DNA of 64,000 nucleotides from Mucidula mucida. Lineage: Eukaryota > Basidiomycota > Agaricomycetes > Agaricales > Physalacriaceae. Position 1 is the first letter of the stretch. The number at the start of each line of letters is the position of its first letter. This document shows, piece after piece, positions 24,667 through 35,129 of this stretch. The stretch is taken from positions 1 to 64,000 of the forward strand of contig JADNYV010000067.1 of the NCBI GenBank assembly GCA_015501055.1. The letters run 5' to 3'. Under the pieces are notes generated by a model. The model did not search any database. It was not told the origin of the DNA and saw nothing but the letters and a program-made list of their open reading frames with translations. The position numbers were made by a program, and so were the translations under genes.

Positions 24667-25144
24667 TTGCATCACCAAGCCTTTTTAAATCTCTACAGTT
24701 ATCGTTTTCATTTCTCCTTGTTGTATATGCCTACATTCACGTTAGTAGTAGCACTCCCATTTGTATTTCATATGTATCAAAGATGAGCTTTCCCAACCTT
24801 GTGTTACCGTGCAGAGACTTTCGCAATTCGGTTGACATACGGTGGTGTTTCTTTACATTCTAACGCCTCCATGGTCAATCTTCCGTAATCAAGGCATTAG
24901 TATTCGTTCCTGGCCACCTTACAGCTTCAGCCGACCTTCAAAGTATCTCCTCGTCCATTTCCGTTATTTGCGCCACATCGTCATTACACTTCCAATCATC
25001 GTTCCATCACCATACTGCGGCGTTAGCGGAATTCGCATGCCATTGACGGTCTTGAAATTGCTTCATACTATATTTGAGAAGGAATGTAGAAATACATGAA
25101 TTCAAGGAAACAATAACAGTACAGAGAAAGCACTTCACGCACGC
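24667..25144. other. Convergent 3' intergenic region
   Basis: It separates the convergent MARVEL and M14 genes and shows no coding signal. Confidence 0.4.
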
Positions 25145-26505
25145 TTACTTGATCCACCCTGCAAAATATCGTACCATCCCCATTGTTTCTTCGCCCACGG
25201 GACGAATCCAAGACTCTGGCAGAACATATCCAAACGTCCCCGTGTCCCTCAAATGGACGGCATACGAGAACGGAATAGACGCCTGCAGAACATGAGCATC
25301 TGGATGGAAGGAACAGCTGCAAAATTCAACTCACTCTCTTATACATCCAGTCCACGGCATTCCCCGGGGCGCTGTATAAGCTCTCACATAGCGGAGAAAC
25401 CGTATACGCTGTCTGGTGTACCGACTGAATGGCACGCGCTGCGCCTAGAGCCGCTTCAATTTGATCTTCAGCGTGCTTTGGGACCCGTTTACAAGAGAAA
25501 GAGAACGGCGGCGAAACTGGGTCAAAGATTACACGGGAAGAAGGGACAGGAGAGACGGCGCTCACTCATCTGACCATAACTTCTCACGTCCAGGAATACC
25601 CTTGGATTGTCGAGTGTCGAAACGTAATTGGCAATGCTGTTCGTCTCAGGCGCCTCGAAAGGCCGCGAGCCGGGATACCAATGGTCACATCCAGGCCGAG
25701 GTTTGGATTTTCCTGTTTTCTTCTCAGCTTTCCATTTGTATCCGTAGTTTCTGAAATTACGTCTCAGCGCTTGACAAGAAGCGAAGTCAGAAAACCATAC
25801 CGATTCATATCGACGCCGACGCATTCATCGTCCTCATCATGACTATTCTTCTTGCGGTCGCCCCATCTCTGGCGCGTCTTGTACCAGAACCGGTCCGTTT
25901 CCCAAGTAAAAGCGTATCCATCAGGGTTCGGGACGGGTATTATGTGGATAGTCCAGCCTGTAAGCTCTGGTAGATAGGAAGAAGAGCTGTGAGATGCGTT
26001 TGAGGATAATGCTAGTGCGTGGGCGATATACAGCGGTGTAGACATCGCAATCCACTGTACGCAACGATCAGTTTAAACATAAGGAATGTTGGGAAATACA
26101 CTACTTCACGCGCGTGCTGCGCACCAAGGATCACCATGTCCTTCGTCTGCCCAACATTCCCAGGCTTTCCTTTTGCTATCACGCCAGGCGTCGAAATAAC
26201 CACGCCCTGCATCTCCCTGCCCTCTGCAGAGTGACCCAATTGGACCGTTCGCACCTGTTCAGGAAACGCATCTGCAAGTCCAAACAGGAAAGATTCGACT
26301 TCGAATAGTGGGTGGTATTTGGAGTGAAACTGGTCGTCGATTGCACTGTAATTAACGGCACGTAATTTCGAGGAGGCATGAAATGGTATCTGAGCTGCAT
26401 CGACCTAGTCCTGGGTCAAGTCTTACTGTGACGAATCACTGAATAGCGCACATTCAGGCAGACAAGTATCCCAAGTGTATACAAAAGCAGCATCGTCGCT
26501 GTCAT
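25145..26505 (-). CDS. M14 metallocarboxypeptidase-like protein (ECM14 type), probable pseudoenzyme
   Basis: The fold of the carboxypeptidase A family is clear. The first zinc motif HxxE is present (GAQHAREV, near 26120). The substrate-binding segment reads [17 protein letters not shown] and the next GVDMNRNYGYKW. The loop with the family's Tyr is [13 protein letters not shown]. Two key positions differ. The third zinc ligand, His in DxHSYGQ, is Arg (DVRSYGQM, codon 25582-25584). The catalytic Glu before LRDTG is His (AVHLRDTG, codon 25253-25255). Fungal ECM14 proteins are known to be carboxypeptidase relatives that lost the catalytic Glu. A short signal-like leader ([18 protein letters not shown]) joins, after a 48-nt intron, directly to the linker [19 protein letters not shown], so the usual long propeptide is missing. 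This makes the start uncertain. The C terminus ends at a clear stop after YFAGWIK. Confidence 0.78.
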
Positions 26506-27163
26506 CGCTGGGAAGGGGACCAAAATGCTGGACGGTAGATGACTACAGGAAGTCAGTGAATGAAGACTCTTTCCACATAGAACGCGTACTCTATGTGGCG
26601 CAATTTCAATGGTGGTCGTCGCAAATGCACCGTATCATGCCCGTCGATGAGTGTGGTTTGGTCGTGGGTGTCAGGAACAAAGCTTTCCGCAACTTTTTGC
26701 CGCAGGCACGGAGATTCGGACCGAGTTCCGAACGGACCATTCCTTGGCACCAGGCACTTGCTGCTTATACTGGTTTTTTGGGGAAAGTTCAACACAGAAT
26801 ATCATAGTGATAAACAGAGAATTCAGCATCGATTGACTGACGACAGATTATAATACATACAACAAGAACCGTGAAGTACTAGCATGACGAAAAGGAAGTT
26901 GAGAAACGAGATAGCTACTAGCTAGCAGTTCTAAGTTGTACTAGATGGTCGACTGGTAAAATGGTATGAGCAGCTTTAGGACGGATGAACGAAGTAACTA
27001 ACTTTCGTCTCAGACCATTGAACAATGATTGATTTGGTGCGCGTAGTCAAGATTTGCCTGCATGACTTACATTCGACACTGTTGCGGAGAGAGAAAAGCG
27101 TCGACTGAAGGGTGGCTATGGAAACATCTAACGAACAACAAAACGGTCAGATATTGTACGTGT
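26506..27163. other. Intergenic region upstream of the M14 gene
   Basis: A minus-strand open frame at 26553-26795 could hold a missing N-terminal part of the M14 protein, but it does not resemble the M14 propeptide and no splice path is convincing. Confidence 0.35.
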
Positions 27164-27997
27164 TTACTTCAAAGACTCACTAGCATCTGCGTCCCCCAGT
27201 AGACAAGCCGCAGCCAAAATCCATGCTTGACACAAATTGTCGTATGCCGAGTGATTACACGACGCTGTCGGGATGTGGGCTTCCAATCTACCGGACAACA
27301 GGCCCTTCAGAGCATCCCTCCGCGAAAAATGCAGGCGGAACAACCGTAGAAGGTATGTTGGTCGAATGAGGTCTGCCATCTCATCTGTGATGCTCTGTAG
27401 ATTGGATTTGAGTAGGTATGGTGAGGCTGCGATCGCGAGCTCTTCAAGATCATAGCGCGATGCGAGGGCGTAGACCTTAAACGGCGCAAGAGAAATCTGG
27501 TCGCGGATCGCGTCATAGATGCTGGCAGCAGGCCAGACGTACGCTTTGGGTTGTACACCATAGTGTGGGAAGAGGTCAATGACATGAATGAGGGTATCAA
27601 GCGGATAAGTATCCGCAAGCTTGACGCCGTAGATAGCGGTGAACATTATATTCAGGATCACGGCCGTCTCTGGGATGTGAATGAGGACGTCTGGCACACC
27701 CTTCGTCAACAACTCGGCAAATTTGTTATCTGATGCGCGGAGGAGGACGCCTTGATGCATATGGAACAGGTGATTGTCTGAGGAGAGTATTTTCAAGTCG
27801 GGAGGCGAGAGGTCATCAGCATGAAATGTTGCTGAAGGTGTGAAGGCCGGCGTCGATGGGCAGTGCGAAGGTTCGTCCGGCTACACAATGAATTAAGGAC
27901 GCGGAGAACAAAAACCCTTCGGACTAACCGGGGGCGTGGGCAAATGCGATCCAAGGGGAAAAGTCGTCCGGTACTCCTCGACATCGCCAACGTTCAT
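27164..27997 (-). CDS. BTB/POZ-domain protein
   Basis: Two exons (27997-27929 and 27880-27164, separated by a GTTAGT...TAG intron of 48 nt) give about 261 residues. The exon 2 opening, LKILSSDNHLFHMHQGVLL followed by RASDNKFAELL, is the start of a BTB fold (strand, then the conserved D..HxF..HK/Q..L core). The part VYALASRYDLEELAIAASPYLL matches the BACK-like region after it. Agaricomycetes have large families of such single-domain BTB proteins of unknown role; in other eukaryotes BTB proteins often act as Cul3 adaptors. No Kelch or MATH domain is seen. Confidence 0.75.
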
Positions 27998-29477
27998 AAT
28001 GGCCAACGATGGCGCCCTCTTTGGCGCTGTCGGCCCTGTGGCCAAGTTTGTTGCTGAGACTCGGGGCGACATTTGTTGACGTACAGGTCAGGATTACAAA
28101 GAGTAAAGAGGAAATTGTGAGAGAACAGGACGGCAACACAAGGCCTATAAGCGCCCTACAAGAACATAACCGGCGTAAGTTGAAAACGACATGACCAAGT
28201 GTGACGTACGCAATGAGAGCCACTCTTTCAAAGGTCAGAACGCGTCATGATTGTTGCGACGCGTTCAATTGTTACGAGGAGAAAACACAGAAAGACAGCT
28301 ACTGTCCTGTAATCAGTATACATAACGATAACATAAAAGAATGGGCCAGACAAGAATGTTTCAGATTCAGCCCTTGGGCGCTTGAGCTTCATCCGAAGCC
28401 TTCAACGGCGGCGGAGGCTTTATCTGGCGAATTTAGAAGTGACACGTGGAAGCAGGCGAAGCAGTAGATGTCGACACCTCACTTGGCAGCTTGAAGGATA
28501 ATACCACGTATCGCGGGAGCATTCGGGTAAATCACGGATTCAGACAATGCAGAGTGTCAAAAGGTGGGAAGAAGAGATTTAAGAGTCATTGAGCGTGAGC
28601 ACTGAGCGAGCAAGGGCGCGCGAGTTCCTAATCTTCAGATAAATCGTGACTGCTGCGTCGTATCATGCTTCCGTACTAGAAAATTTTCTGTGACAGTACA
28701 TGTATGCCGTCGGCTCGCCGTATTAGCGGTTGACACCAAGTGACGCTCGGAGTAGGATACCGTGCCTCGCATTCGCGCTCATTATGAGGAGCAGCTCGTC
28801 CGCCGGGGATAATCTTGTCACAGTAGAGAACGAGGCAAGCAGCACATTGAGACTTAAACAAAGACGGGCATTAGGAAAGGTAGATCGACAAGATATGTGT
28901 CCCGACTTCGCTATATGTGAGGACAAAGCTTAAACAATGCCTCGTTGTCGCAAGATTCTACAGTCACCACATGCGCTGTGTATTGAGTGAAGGCTGCGGG
29001 TGTCGAGCCCAGGCAAGTCCAATGAAGAGCGACAGACACTGCGAGATAGACTCTAGAGTTAAGCAATACCACTGTGAATGAAGCCCTGCATGCCCCGACC
29101 TGTATGCGACGCGGAGGCTGAGGCTGAGGCAAAGTACGATCGGGGTTGTTGTGCAGTGTTTGTATGCGAGGGTGAACAAACTGGGAGACCTAAAGCCCCA
29201 AGCTCCGCAAGTTCATTGTGCGCCTTACTCCACGAATTCACATCAGATATGCAACCGCAGTTTCATTGTACGGTGCTCTGTGTTCTTTCTTCCAATGGCA
29301 TAATGGTTTCACCCTTCATTCAGAGTCTGCCAAGTTCCGTCCTCTAACGCGTCTCTGAGATGAACGTATTCAGGAAAGAGGTTTCCGTTGTCTCGGCTTG
29401 ATGGAACCATGAGGCGCGCTCTCTTCAACTCTTAAACGCCAGGTCGAGCAGCTGCAGACTACCGAGCTTCCTCACAA
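27998..29477. other. Intergenic region between divergent genes
   Basis: No frame shows domain or splice support. The 3' part, up to 29477, is the promoter side of the downstream gene. Confidence 0.4.
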
Positions 29478-31520
29478 ATGGCTACTCTTTCGCTTCACGA
29501 GCAACTCTGTGCGCTCAAAGAACCTCGGTTCTATGCCACAGACATGATCAAGGACCTTATCGACTACTTGTCTATCACTTTGGCTTCGTCTGGTTCTCGT
29601 CGAAACACCCACACTCTATGTACTGCCGTCTCCCGCTCTCGGGATCTCTGCGACAAGATAAATTCACTCATCTCTGCGTCTTCCAACGAGGATGGCTGGG
29701 CTAGCTTTGATACCTACACCGTCATGATCAACCCCCTCGAAAAGTAAGTCCTGCCACACTCCGTACAACGCAGGCGTCTGACTTCACCGTACTTCAGGTA
29801 TCTACTCGAGCTTTCCGAGATCTCAGAGACTAGCTGCATCGCCAGTCTCAGTGGTGGGTTATTGATCTCGGAGTGGATCGAGGCGGGAGTTTTGTGGTCG
29901 AAGAATAGAAAGACCACAACCGAAGCTCTGACATGTCTCTTCGAGGCCGAATATTTTAAGGTTTGCGCCACAGAGAACACACATTCCTTCAGCTGACCAT
30001 ATCGATAGTCGTTCACTGTCAAAGGAGATCTGGATAATCTGTCATCGTTCAGGCGCCATGACGATATCGCGTTTTTGGACGAACTGCTTCTCCAGTGTTC
30101 CGCGCGCTCCAAGGGTTGGGAGACAAGATTCTCTCCTGGAGGATGGTCCCACCTCCAAGCCACGTTCAGAAAGTTGGACGACATTTGGTCGAAACTGTTA
30201 ACCAGCAACGAATCCGTACGCTCTGAATTTTTGAAATGTTTAAGTATCTGATATCATTCTCCGCAAGGACATCATTGAGCATTTGGCGGCGTTGAACTTG
30301 GCCTTGGTGGGTATCGTGGAGGTGACGGTGAAAACATCGGACAAAGAGACCCAAGCGCGCCTAGGCTCGTCGGAGGTGCTTTCCAAAGTCTCCGCGTAGG
30401 TCCTCCTCGCAACGACACACAGGAATAGTTCTGAGCGTCTATTTTAGATTCTCGACGCTCCTCGAAACACACCTGGACGATAAATCTACCAGTCGCTGGG
30501 TGCTGCAAGGCCAACGTGAAGTACAGTGGACAATGTTGATCGACACTATCCAGGGTGTGAGTAAAGGGAATCACCACTTTTAAAATTCTTTTCATTGATC
30601 ATACACCTCATCAGGGAAACATAACGAGCCTGAACTTTCATGAGCTCAAGAAGTTTCCCGCAAAAATTCGACCTCCTTATTATCTTCAGTGCCTCGCCTT
30701 GATAGAGTATTGCCGTATCCTTATCACCGAGCGCGCCAAAAAGATTCCTCAACCTGCCGCAGAGCCCCTTGGACGGTATGTGATCCTGTTATAAGGCATT
30801 ACCCACATTCAACCTAGCACGCGTCAAGAGCGATTGTTTCTGTCAAGACTGCGTTGCAGGCGGCGGCCAAACTTTCCGAGGCAGCGGCGGGATTGAAGAC
30901 TAATGTTGATGCCTTGAAAACTTACGAGGTCGACAACGCCGTCAAGTCTGCCGTGAAGGCCGTCTGCGATTCCTTCAAGGAATATCAAGTACGAGGTCTC
31001 GCGCATGTTTGGTACCCCATTTAGCTGATGACTTTCAGATTCCTTTCGCGTACGAGACCATCGAGCAGGCTAAAGTCCTCGATGAAAGTCGTTTCAATGA
31101 CTGGAAGACGAGACTCCAACAGGTCCGTTCCTTTTACTAGTTTCAGCTTTGTTGTGATTTAACTCGTATACAAATTAGCTGCAAGTGAACGCCCCGTCAT
31201 CTTTCATCGAAATCGTGGTCAAGGTGTCTGGCAAGGCGTCTCAGTCGTTAAAGGGCCAAACCTGTAGGTTGATGTTGGATTTGCGATGTAGCCATTACTG
31301 ACACTGTTTTCAAGACAAGGTGCCGCAGACGTCTTCGTTGAACATGATCCTATGGAATGAGTGTCGGTCATCGCAGCAATACGGGGAACTGGTGCGCAAG
31401 GCGCGATTCGAAACGCCCGAGCAGCGTGGGACGCCACTCTCCCTGTCGCGTTCCATTTCCGAGGTCTTGGGGAGTGCGCCGACGACGAAGGCACGAGTTG
31501 TGTGTTTGATTTTGGATTGA
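29478..31520 (+). CDS. Unrecognised, mainly helical protein
   Basis: About ten short exons join in frame from ATG 29478 (MATLSLHEQLCALKEPRFYA). The product, about 480-500 residues, is rich in Leu, Ala, Ser and Lys and looks helical throughout. One stretch is strongly amphipathic (KTALQAAAKLSEAAAGLKTN, then VDNAVKSAVKAVCDSFKEY), suggesting a coiled coil or helical bundle. No signal peptide, membrane segment or known motif is visible. The 3' end is unsure. If the last intron ends at ACAAG just before 31319, the protein stops at 31360 after VFVEHDPME. If it ends five bases earlier, the protein stops at 31520. In the first reading the frame stays open for another 70 codons after the single TGA, so a premature stop is possible. 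The gene ends just before a MITE. Confidence 0.65.
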
Positions 31521-31671
31521 GTTCTGTTGCTAGAATTTCTTGTGAAGTCGTTCTATATGTACTGCTGATTGATTGATAGTGATTGTTTGCTACCGAACGA
31601 AACCGTGCTCTGCGCAGGAATGAAGTATAGTGTGCGAGATATCTCGACAAAACACGCAAGGCGAGTGTTTA

Positions 31672-31728
31672 CAACTATCACCACATTCACACCGGGTCAG
31701 ACCGTGCACACTCACACTCGGAGGGTGC
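31672..31728 (+). repeat. Left terminal inverted repeat of the MITE
   Basis: It is complementary to 32042-32098. The outermost 18 bases are identical, and a second conserved block CACACTCACACT lies 40 bp inside. Confidence 0.78.
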
Positions 31729-31796
31729 ACACGCACACCCGGGCGCACTGCCGCGCGATGAAAATGCCAAAATTGGTAATTGATCTGCGGCGCCGG

Positions 31797-31938
31797 TTGG
31801 GGTTAGGGTAGGTTAGGGTGAGTTGGTGACTCCGCGCGCTAGCGCGCCCAACACTTAGGCTTCGGGTATCCGAAGCCTAAGTGTTGCAGGTTAGGAAAGG
31901 GTTATAGTTCGTGGTTAGGGGGGTTAGGGGCGGTTAGT
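31797..31938 (+). repeat. Degenerate TTAGGG-like blocks inside the MITE
   Basis: GGTTAGGG-type units occur on both sides of the central hairpin (31797-31820 and 31888-31938). They resemble the fungal telomere repeat but are not a regular array. Confidence 0.6.
31834..31886. repeat. Central hairpin of the MITE: 14-bp palindrome plus 17-bp perfect inverted repeat
   Basis: 31834-31847 is a perfect palindrome, gcgcgctagcgcgc. 31849-31865 (caacacttaggcttcgg) pairs perfectly with 31870-31886 around a four-base loop, gtat. The hairpin lies near the middle of the element. Confidence 0.85.
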
Positions 31939-32041
31939 GGTGAATATATATCTTCTCAAGTGGGGCGGGATGAGGAGCGCGTGGTGGAAATATCAGCATG
32001 GTGTACAAATATGGTAATTATTGTCATGTGTTCACATGGAC

Positions 32042-32098
32042 CACACCCCCCAGTGTGAGTGTGCGCGCTGTGAGCGGGTATGAATGTGGTGATAGTTG
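32042..32098 (-). repeat. Right terminal inverted repeat of the MITE
   Basis: Reverse complement of the left end, with about ten differences over 55 bp. It is followed by the TA duplication at 32099-32100. Confidence 0.78.
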
Positions 32099-32100
32099 TA

Positions 32101-33566
32101 TATACTCACGCAAGGCTTAAGCTGAAGACGAGATCAGGTTTACTTAGTACACCGACTCGCCTCGTCGGTCTTTGCCACTGCGGAGGGTGCCAAGAGCAGA
32201 GGGTGATCTTCTTTGTGACCCATCATTGGCCCCCAAGGCACAAAATCGCCGAGCTCTGCAGCGCTACGATATGAGTAAGGGTTTACTTGCGCGCGGTACT
32301 CTCGTTGTGAATCTATAAGCACTGTGGAAGGAGATCATGATTAGGTGGTGTCCAAACACAACTCAAGCGTGCCTCGAGGCTTTTCAAGTTGAACTTCAGC
32401 CTGATGGACATCGTAACCGTTTGAGCACACATTAAGTATTGTCTTCACTGACTTCCACATATGTGTAGCGTTTCTATATCTACGTTCTGACTCCGTGACA
32501 TCTCAAAGGAAGCCCAACCTCGACCCGTCCTGTCCTATTGCATTGGAAAATCTTTTGCCGCCGTAACATTGACAGTGATTGTGGCGTAGCGCCACCCGCT
32601 GGAGTTTACGAAACCTATCCGGGAAAAAGGCATGCACGACAGGCTTTGAGGCTGTTACTTTAATTTCATACGGAGAGGGAGAAAGGCACGGCGACATGTC
32701 TGGCACGTGCTCGTGTTTGTTGACTACCGTACGGATGGCGCGAGTGTGCTGAACATTGGGTACTTAGGAGTCTACCTGGAGGATGTTGTCTAGAACTCTC
32801 TTAATCTGCTACCGCGTGTACTTCCAGATCGTCCTAGACGACTACCAAGTCAAATTCGACGCGCCATTTACGCTGTCAACGTTTCCCTATCGTATTCATC
32901 TACAGATTGCTTCTCCGACTAACCTGGCGCAGAGTGGCGGAACAAAAGGCTTAAGTTGTTTTATGTGGATCGAGGCAGGTGCCATAAGGTACAAACTCAG
33001 CAATGTTCAGCTTTTTGAATCTGCCATGAGGCTTTCCTTCTCGAAGCCGCAAATCAACTTGACCTGGCTCTTCGTCTAGAGGTGGGTCGACCATGCAATT
33101 GTGATGCAACATAAGCGTCACCACACGCCCCTCCGAGGCACCCTGCGTGTAATGGGGCTGTTGTGACATCTCTAGATTAAGGCTCAATCTCGCATCTCTC
33201 CGACGTGACGAAATCTAAGGAACCAGAACAGTATCCGTTGGAATTCGTATTCAGAGGCTTGACAAGACTGTTCGGCTCAGAGCGATGACTGAAAGATTGA
33301 GGCTACAGGAACACCGATCTTGTGGCTTCGACGCTCCGTAACATACCCGACTTCAATGTTCAAGAGAGATGTTCTTTTGCTTCCACACATGCAGTAAAGA
33401 AAGTCAAAACTTTGAAGGATGAACTCAATGAGGGAATGGAATATCTAACACCTCTATTGAATCATGTTATCCGCGTCTTCGTTCGTAACCGCAGAACTCC
33501 TTAGACTGAGCGAGTGTGGCGCCAAGTCCCAAATAGGCAAGTCCGGCCTTTCTCCCTCTTACCATC
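32101..33566. other. Intergenic region between MITE and TRAPPC6 gene
   Basis: An open frame at 32783-33079 (98 codons) has no domain I can name and no splice partners. No other signal was found. Confidence 0.4.
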
Positions 33567-34518
33567 ATGTCGGCGCGCAACTCCGTCAGCACGACGCCCT
33601 CCAGAGTCGCTTCATCTCTCGTACCGCCCGCTCTGGCGATGCTCGCGGAACCGCCATCCCACATGGTTGACGGAGCGATGATGGACTACTTTATGATCGA
33701 GGCAGTCAATGCGTTGCGGGAATCGTCGGCCGTGGCGACGGCGCGCGCAAAGAAAATCGAGCAGGAGATGGTAGAGAGTGGACTGATACCTCCCCCGCCG
33801 CCGCCTGCGCCGCCGATGAAGGACAATCCGAGGGACTCGACGACGAGTTTGACGTCTGGATTGAGAAGGAATGTTGGGCCGGAGGATGAGGCGGAGGAGG
33901 CTTTAAGGACGCGTTTAGAGGCGATTGGGGTTCATGTTGGAGGCAGCTTTAGTGAACGGTGTGTTGATCGCGGTGCTTGCTTGGTGTGCGACGCTCATGG
34001 GGGTTATAGACTGTGCTTGGATAAACCGCTCTTTTCGGAAACGTTAGAGGCAGTCAAGTTTATCTGTAAAGATATCTGGTCTGCATGCTGGGATAAGCAG
34101 GTTGATAATCTGCGGACGAATCATAGAGTGCGTTTAGTCATTCTTCGTTTCCGAAGGGATCATCATCATAATATATAGGGAGTATATGTCCTGCAAGATA
34201 ACTCTTTTAAACCTATATCTCGATTGTCGTCTTGGAAAGGACGAGCCGACGCTGTCCAGAAAGCCAGAACGGTTCGCCTCTACCTACTTCTACGTTTCCG
34301 TATTTCACATACCTCTTATGCATAGTATGTCGCTCTGCCCGCTGGTATCATCAAAGGCGCTCTGTCGCGTCTCGGATACCACGGGACGGTAACACCTGAA
34401 ATCTCGTCGGTACCCCAATGTTGGTCGCCTTTTACTATTCAGACTCGACAGTGAAACTCACAACTCTATCTTGCCAGGCACTTTCCAGGTCAAACTCCCG
34501 AAAGAGCACAAGGCATGA
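33567..34518 (+). CDS. TRS33: TRAPP complex subunit Trs33/TRAPPC6
   Basis: A core subunit of the TRAPP tethering complexes, which act as exchange factors for Ypt1/Rab1 and related Rabs at the Golgi. The Bet3-like fold begins with MVDGAMMDYFMIEAVNAL, continues with LEAIGVHVGGSFSERL and contains the strongly conserved ETLEAVKFICKDIWSACW and VDNLRTNHRGVYVLQDN. The C-terminal part has YVALPAGIIKGALSRLGY, then a CTFQVKLPK end. Between the first two helices lies a fungal insertion with a Pro run (IPPPPPPAPP). Four introns (33959-34010, after NHR at about 34129, about 34271-34324 and one near 34429-34466) all keep the frame. The N-terminal 30 residues are a Ser/Thr-rich leader. Length is slightly above the usual 160-190 residues because of the insertion. 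Confidence 0.92.
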
Positions 34519-34544
34519 AACTGTATGATGTTCGTCTAGTACAC

Positions 34545-34714
34545 GCCATTGCGCGCTCGGGTCTTGGGGTCGCGAACGATTGTACATGCTCTCGGCGTCA
34601 CATTGGCGTTCAAACTTAAAGGTGGCCACGAAGCCCGTCGGGCCCCTCCGCGGCCGTAGGTGTATCCGAGTATGCAAGAGGCTTTGGATGTAAGGAGTAC
34701 TGTCATTGGGTGGG
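34545..34714 (-). repeat. Left copy of a degenerate inverted repeat pair
   Basis: Read on the minus strand, this stretch matches 37951-38101 on the plus strand. Shared blocks include CGGCCGCGGAGGGGCC and GACCCGAGCGCGCAAT. The translated segments are also alike (GPTGFVATFKF and GPAGLLFTFTR, then QxDAxSM), so both may be remnants of one coding exon. Confidence 0.65.
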
Positions 34715-35129
34715 ATTTCCAGTACGCTAAAGATGGGAGTATGCTTTCTATAGTTTGTTCATTACTTCCTCCTCTGGCAATGTAACATTTTCGAGGCGAC
34801 AATTTTGATAATTCAAATCGTGAGAGTTAGACTGCCTGTGGAAGCGATCCGTAGTTTCGTAGAACGAGCCGAAGACTGAACAGCAAGTATTACATTACAG
34901 AAAGACAAACAATGCGATTAAATACCGATTAGTGAACAGAGACAAAATTGCACAATGGCTGATCTAAGTGTGTATGTATGCGTAATATATGCAAAGAAAG
35001 TCCAATGAGTGTTGAGTGAGTGTGCCTGTTGTAGTATAAAAGAGGAAATCATAAATCCAGGCCAGATGCTGGAGAGTCTCTACCCAAGAATATATTAGCA
35101 GAGAAAAAAAGAAGGCCCCTCCATGTCGT
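34715..35129. other. 3' intergenic region of the bestrophin gene
   Basis: No coding signal. It is AT-rich with several possible polyadenylation sites for the minus-strand gene. Confidence 0.4.

Larger units (their letters stand above)
31670..32100. mobile_element. Non-autonomous TIR element (MITE), about 427 bp, with TA target duplication
   Basis: The left end at 31672 (CAACTATCACCACATTCA...) matches the reverse complement of the right end at 32098 over about 55 bp, with some mismatches; the first 18 bases are identical. Both ends are flanked by TA (31670-31671 and 32099-32100), the usual target duplication of Tc1/mariner-type elements. The interior has no coding capacity. It carries a perfect 17-bp hairpin, a 14-bp palindrome and several TTAGGG-like blocks. 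Confidence 0.8.

Noticed and set aside
31797..31938. TTAGGG-like blocks as a true internal telomere or chromosome end
   Set aside because: The blocks are few and irregular and lie inside a small transposable element, with normal genes on both sides.
31670..32100. Helitron end, because of the hairpin
   Set aside because: There is no CTRR end after the hairpin and no 5' TC start, whereas clear inverted ends with TA duplications are present.
32783..33079. Plus-strand open frame of 98 codons
   Set aside because: No domain or splice partners, and composition does not differ from neighbouring non-coding DNA.
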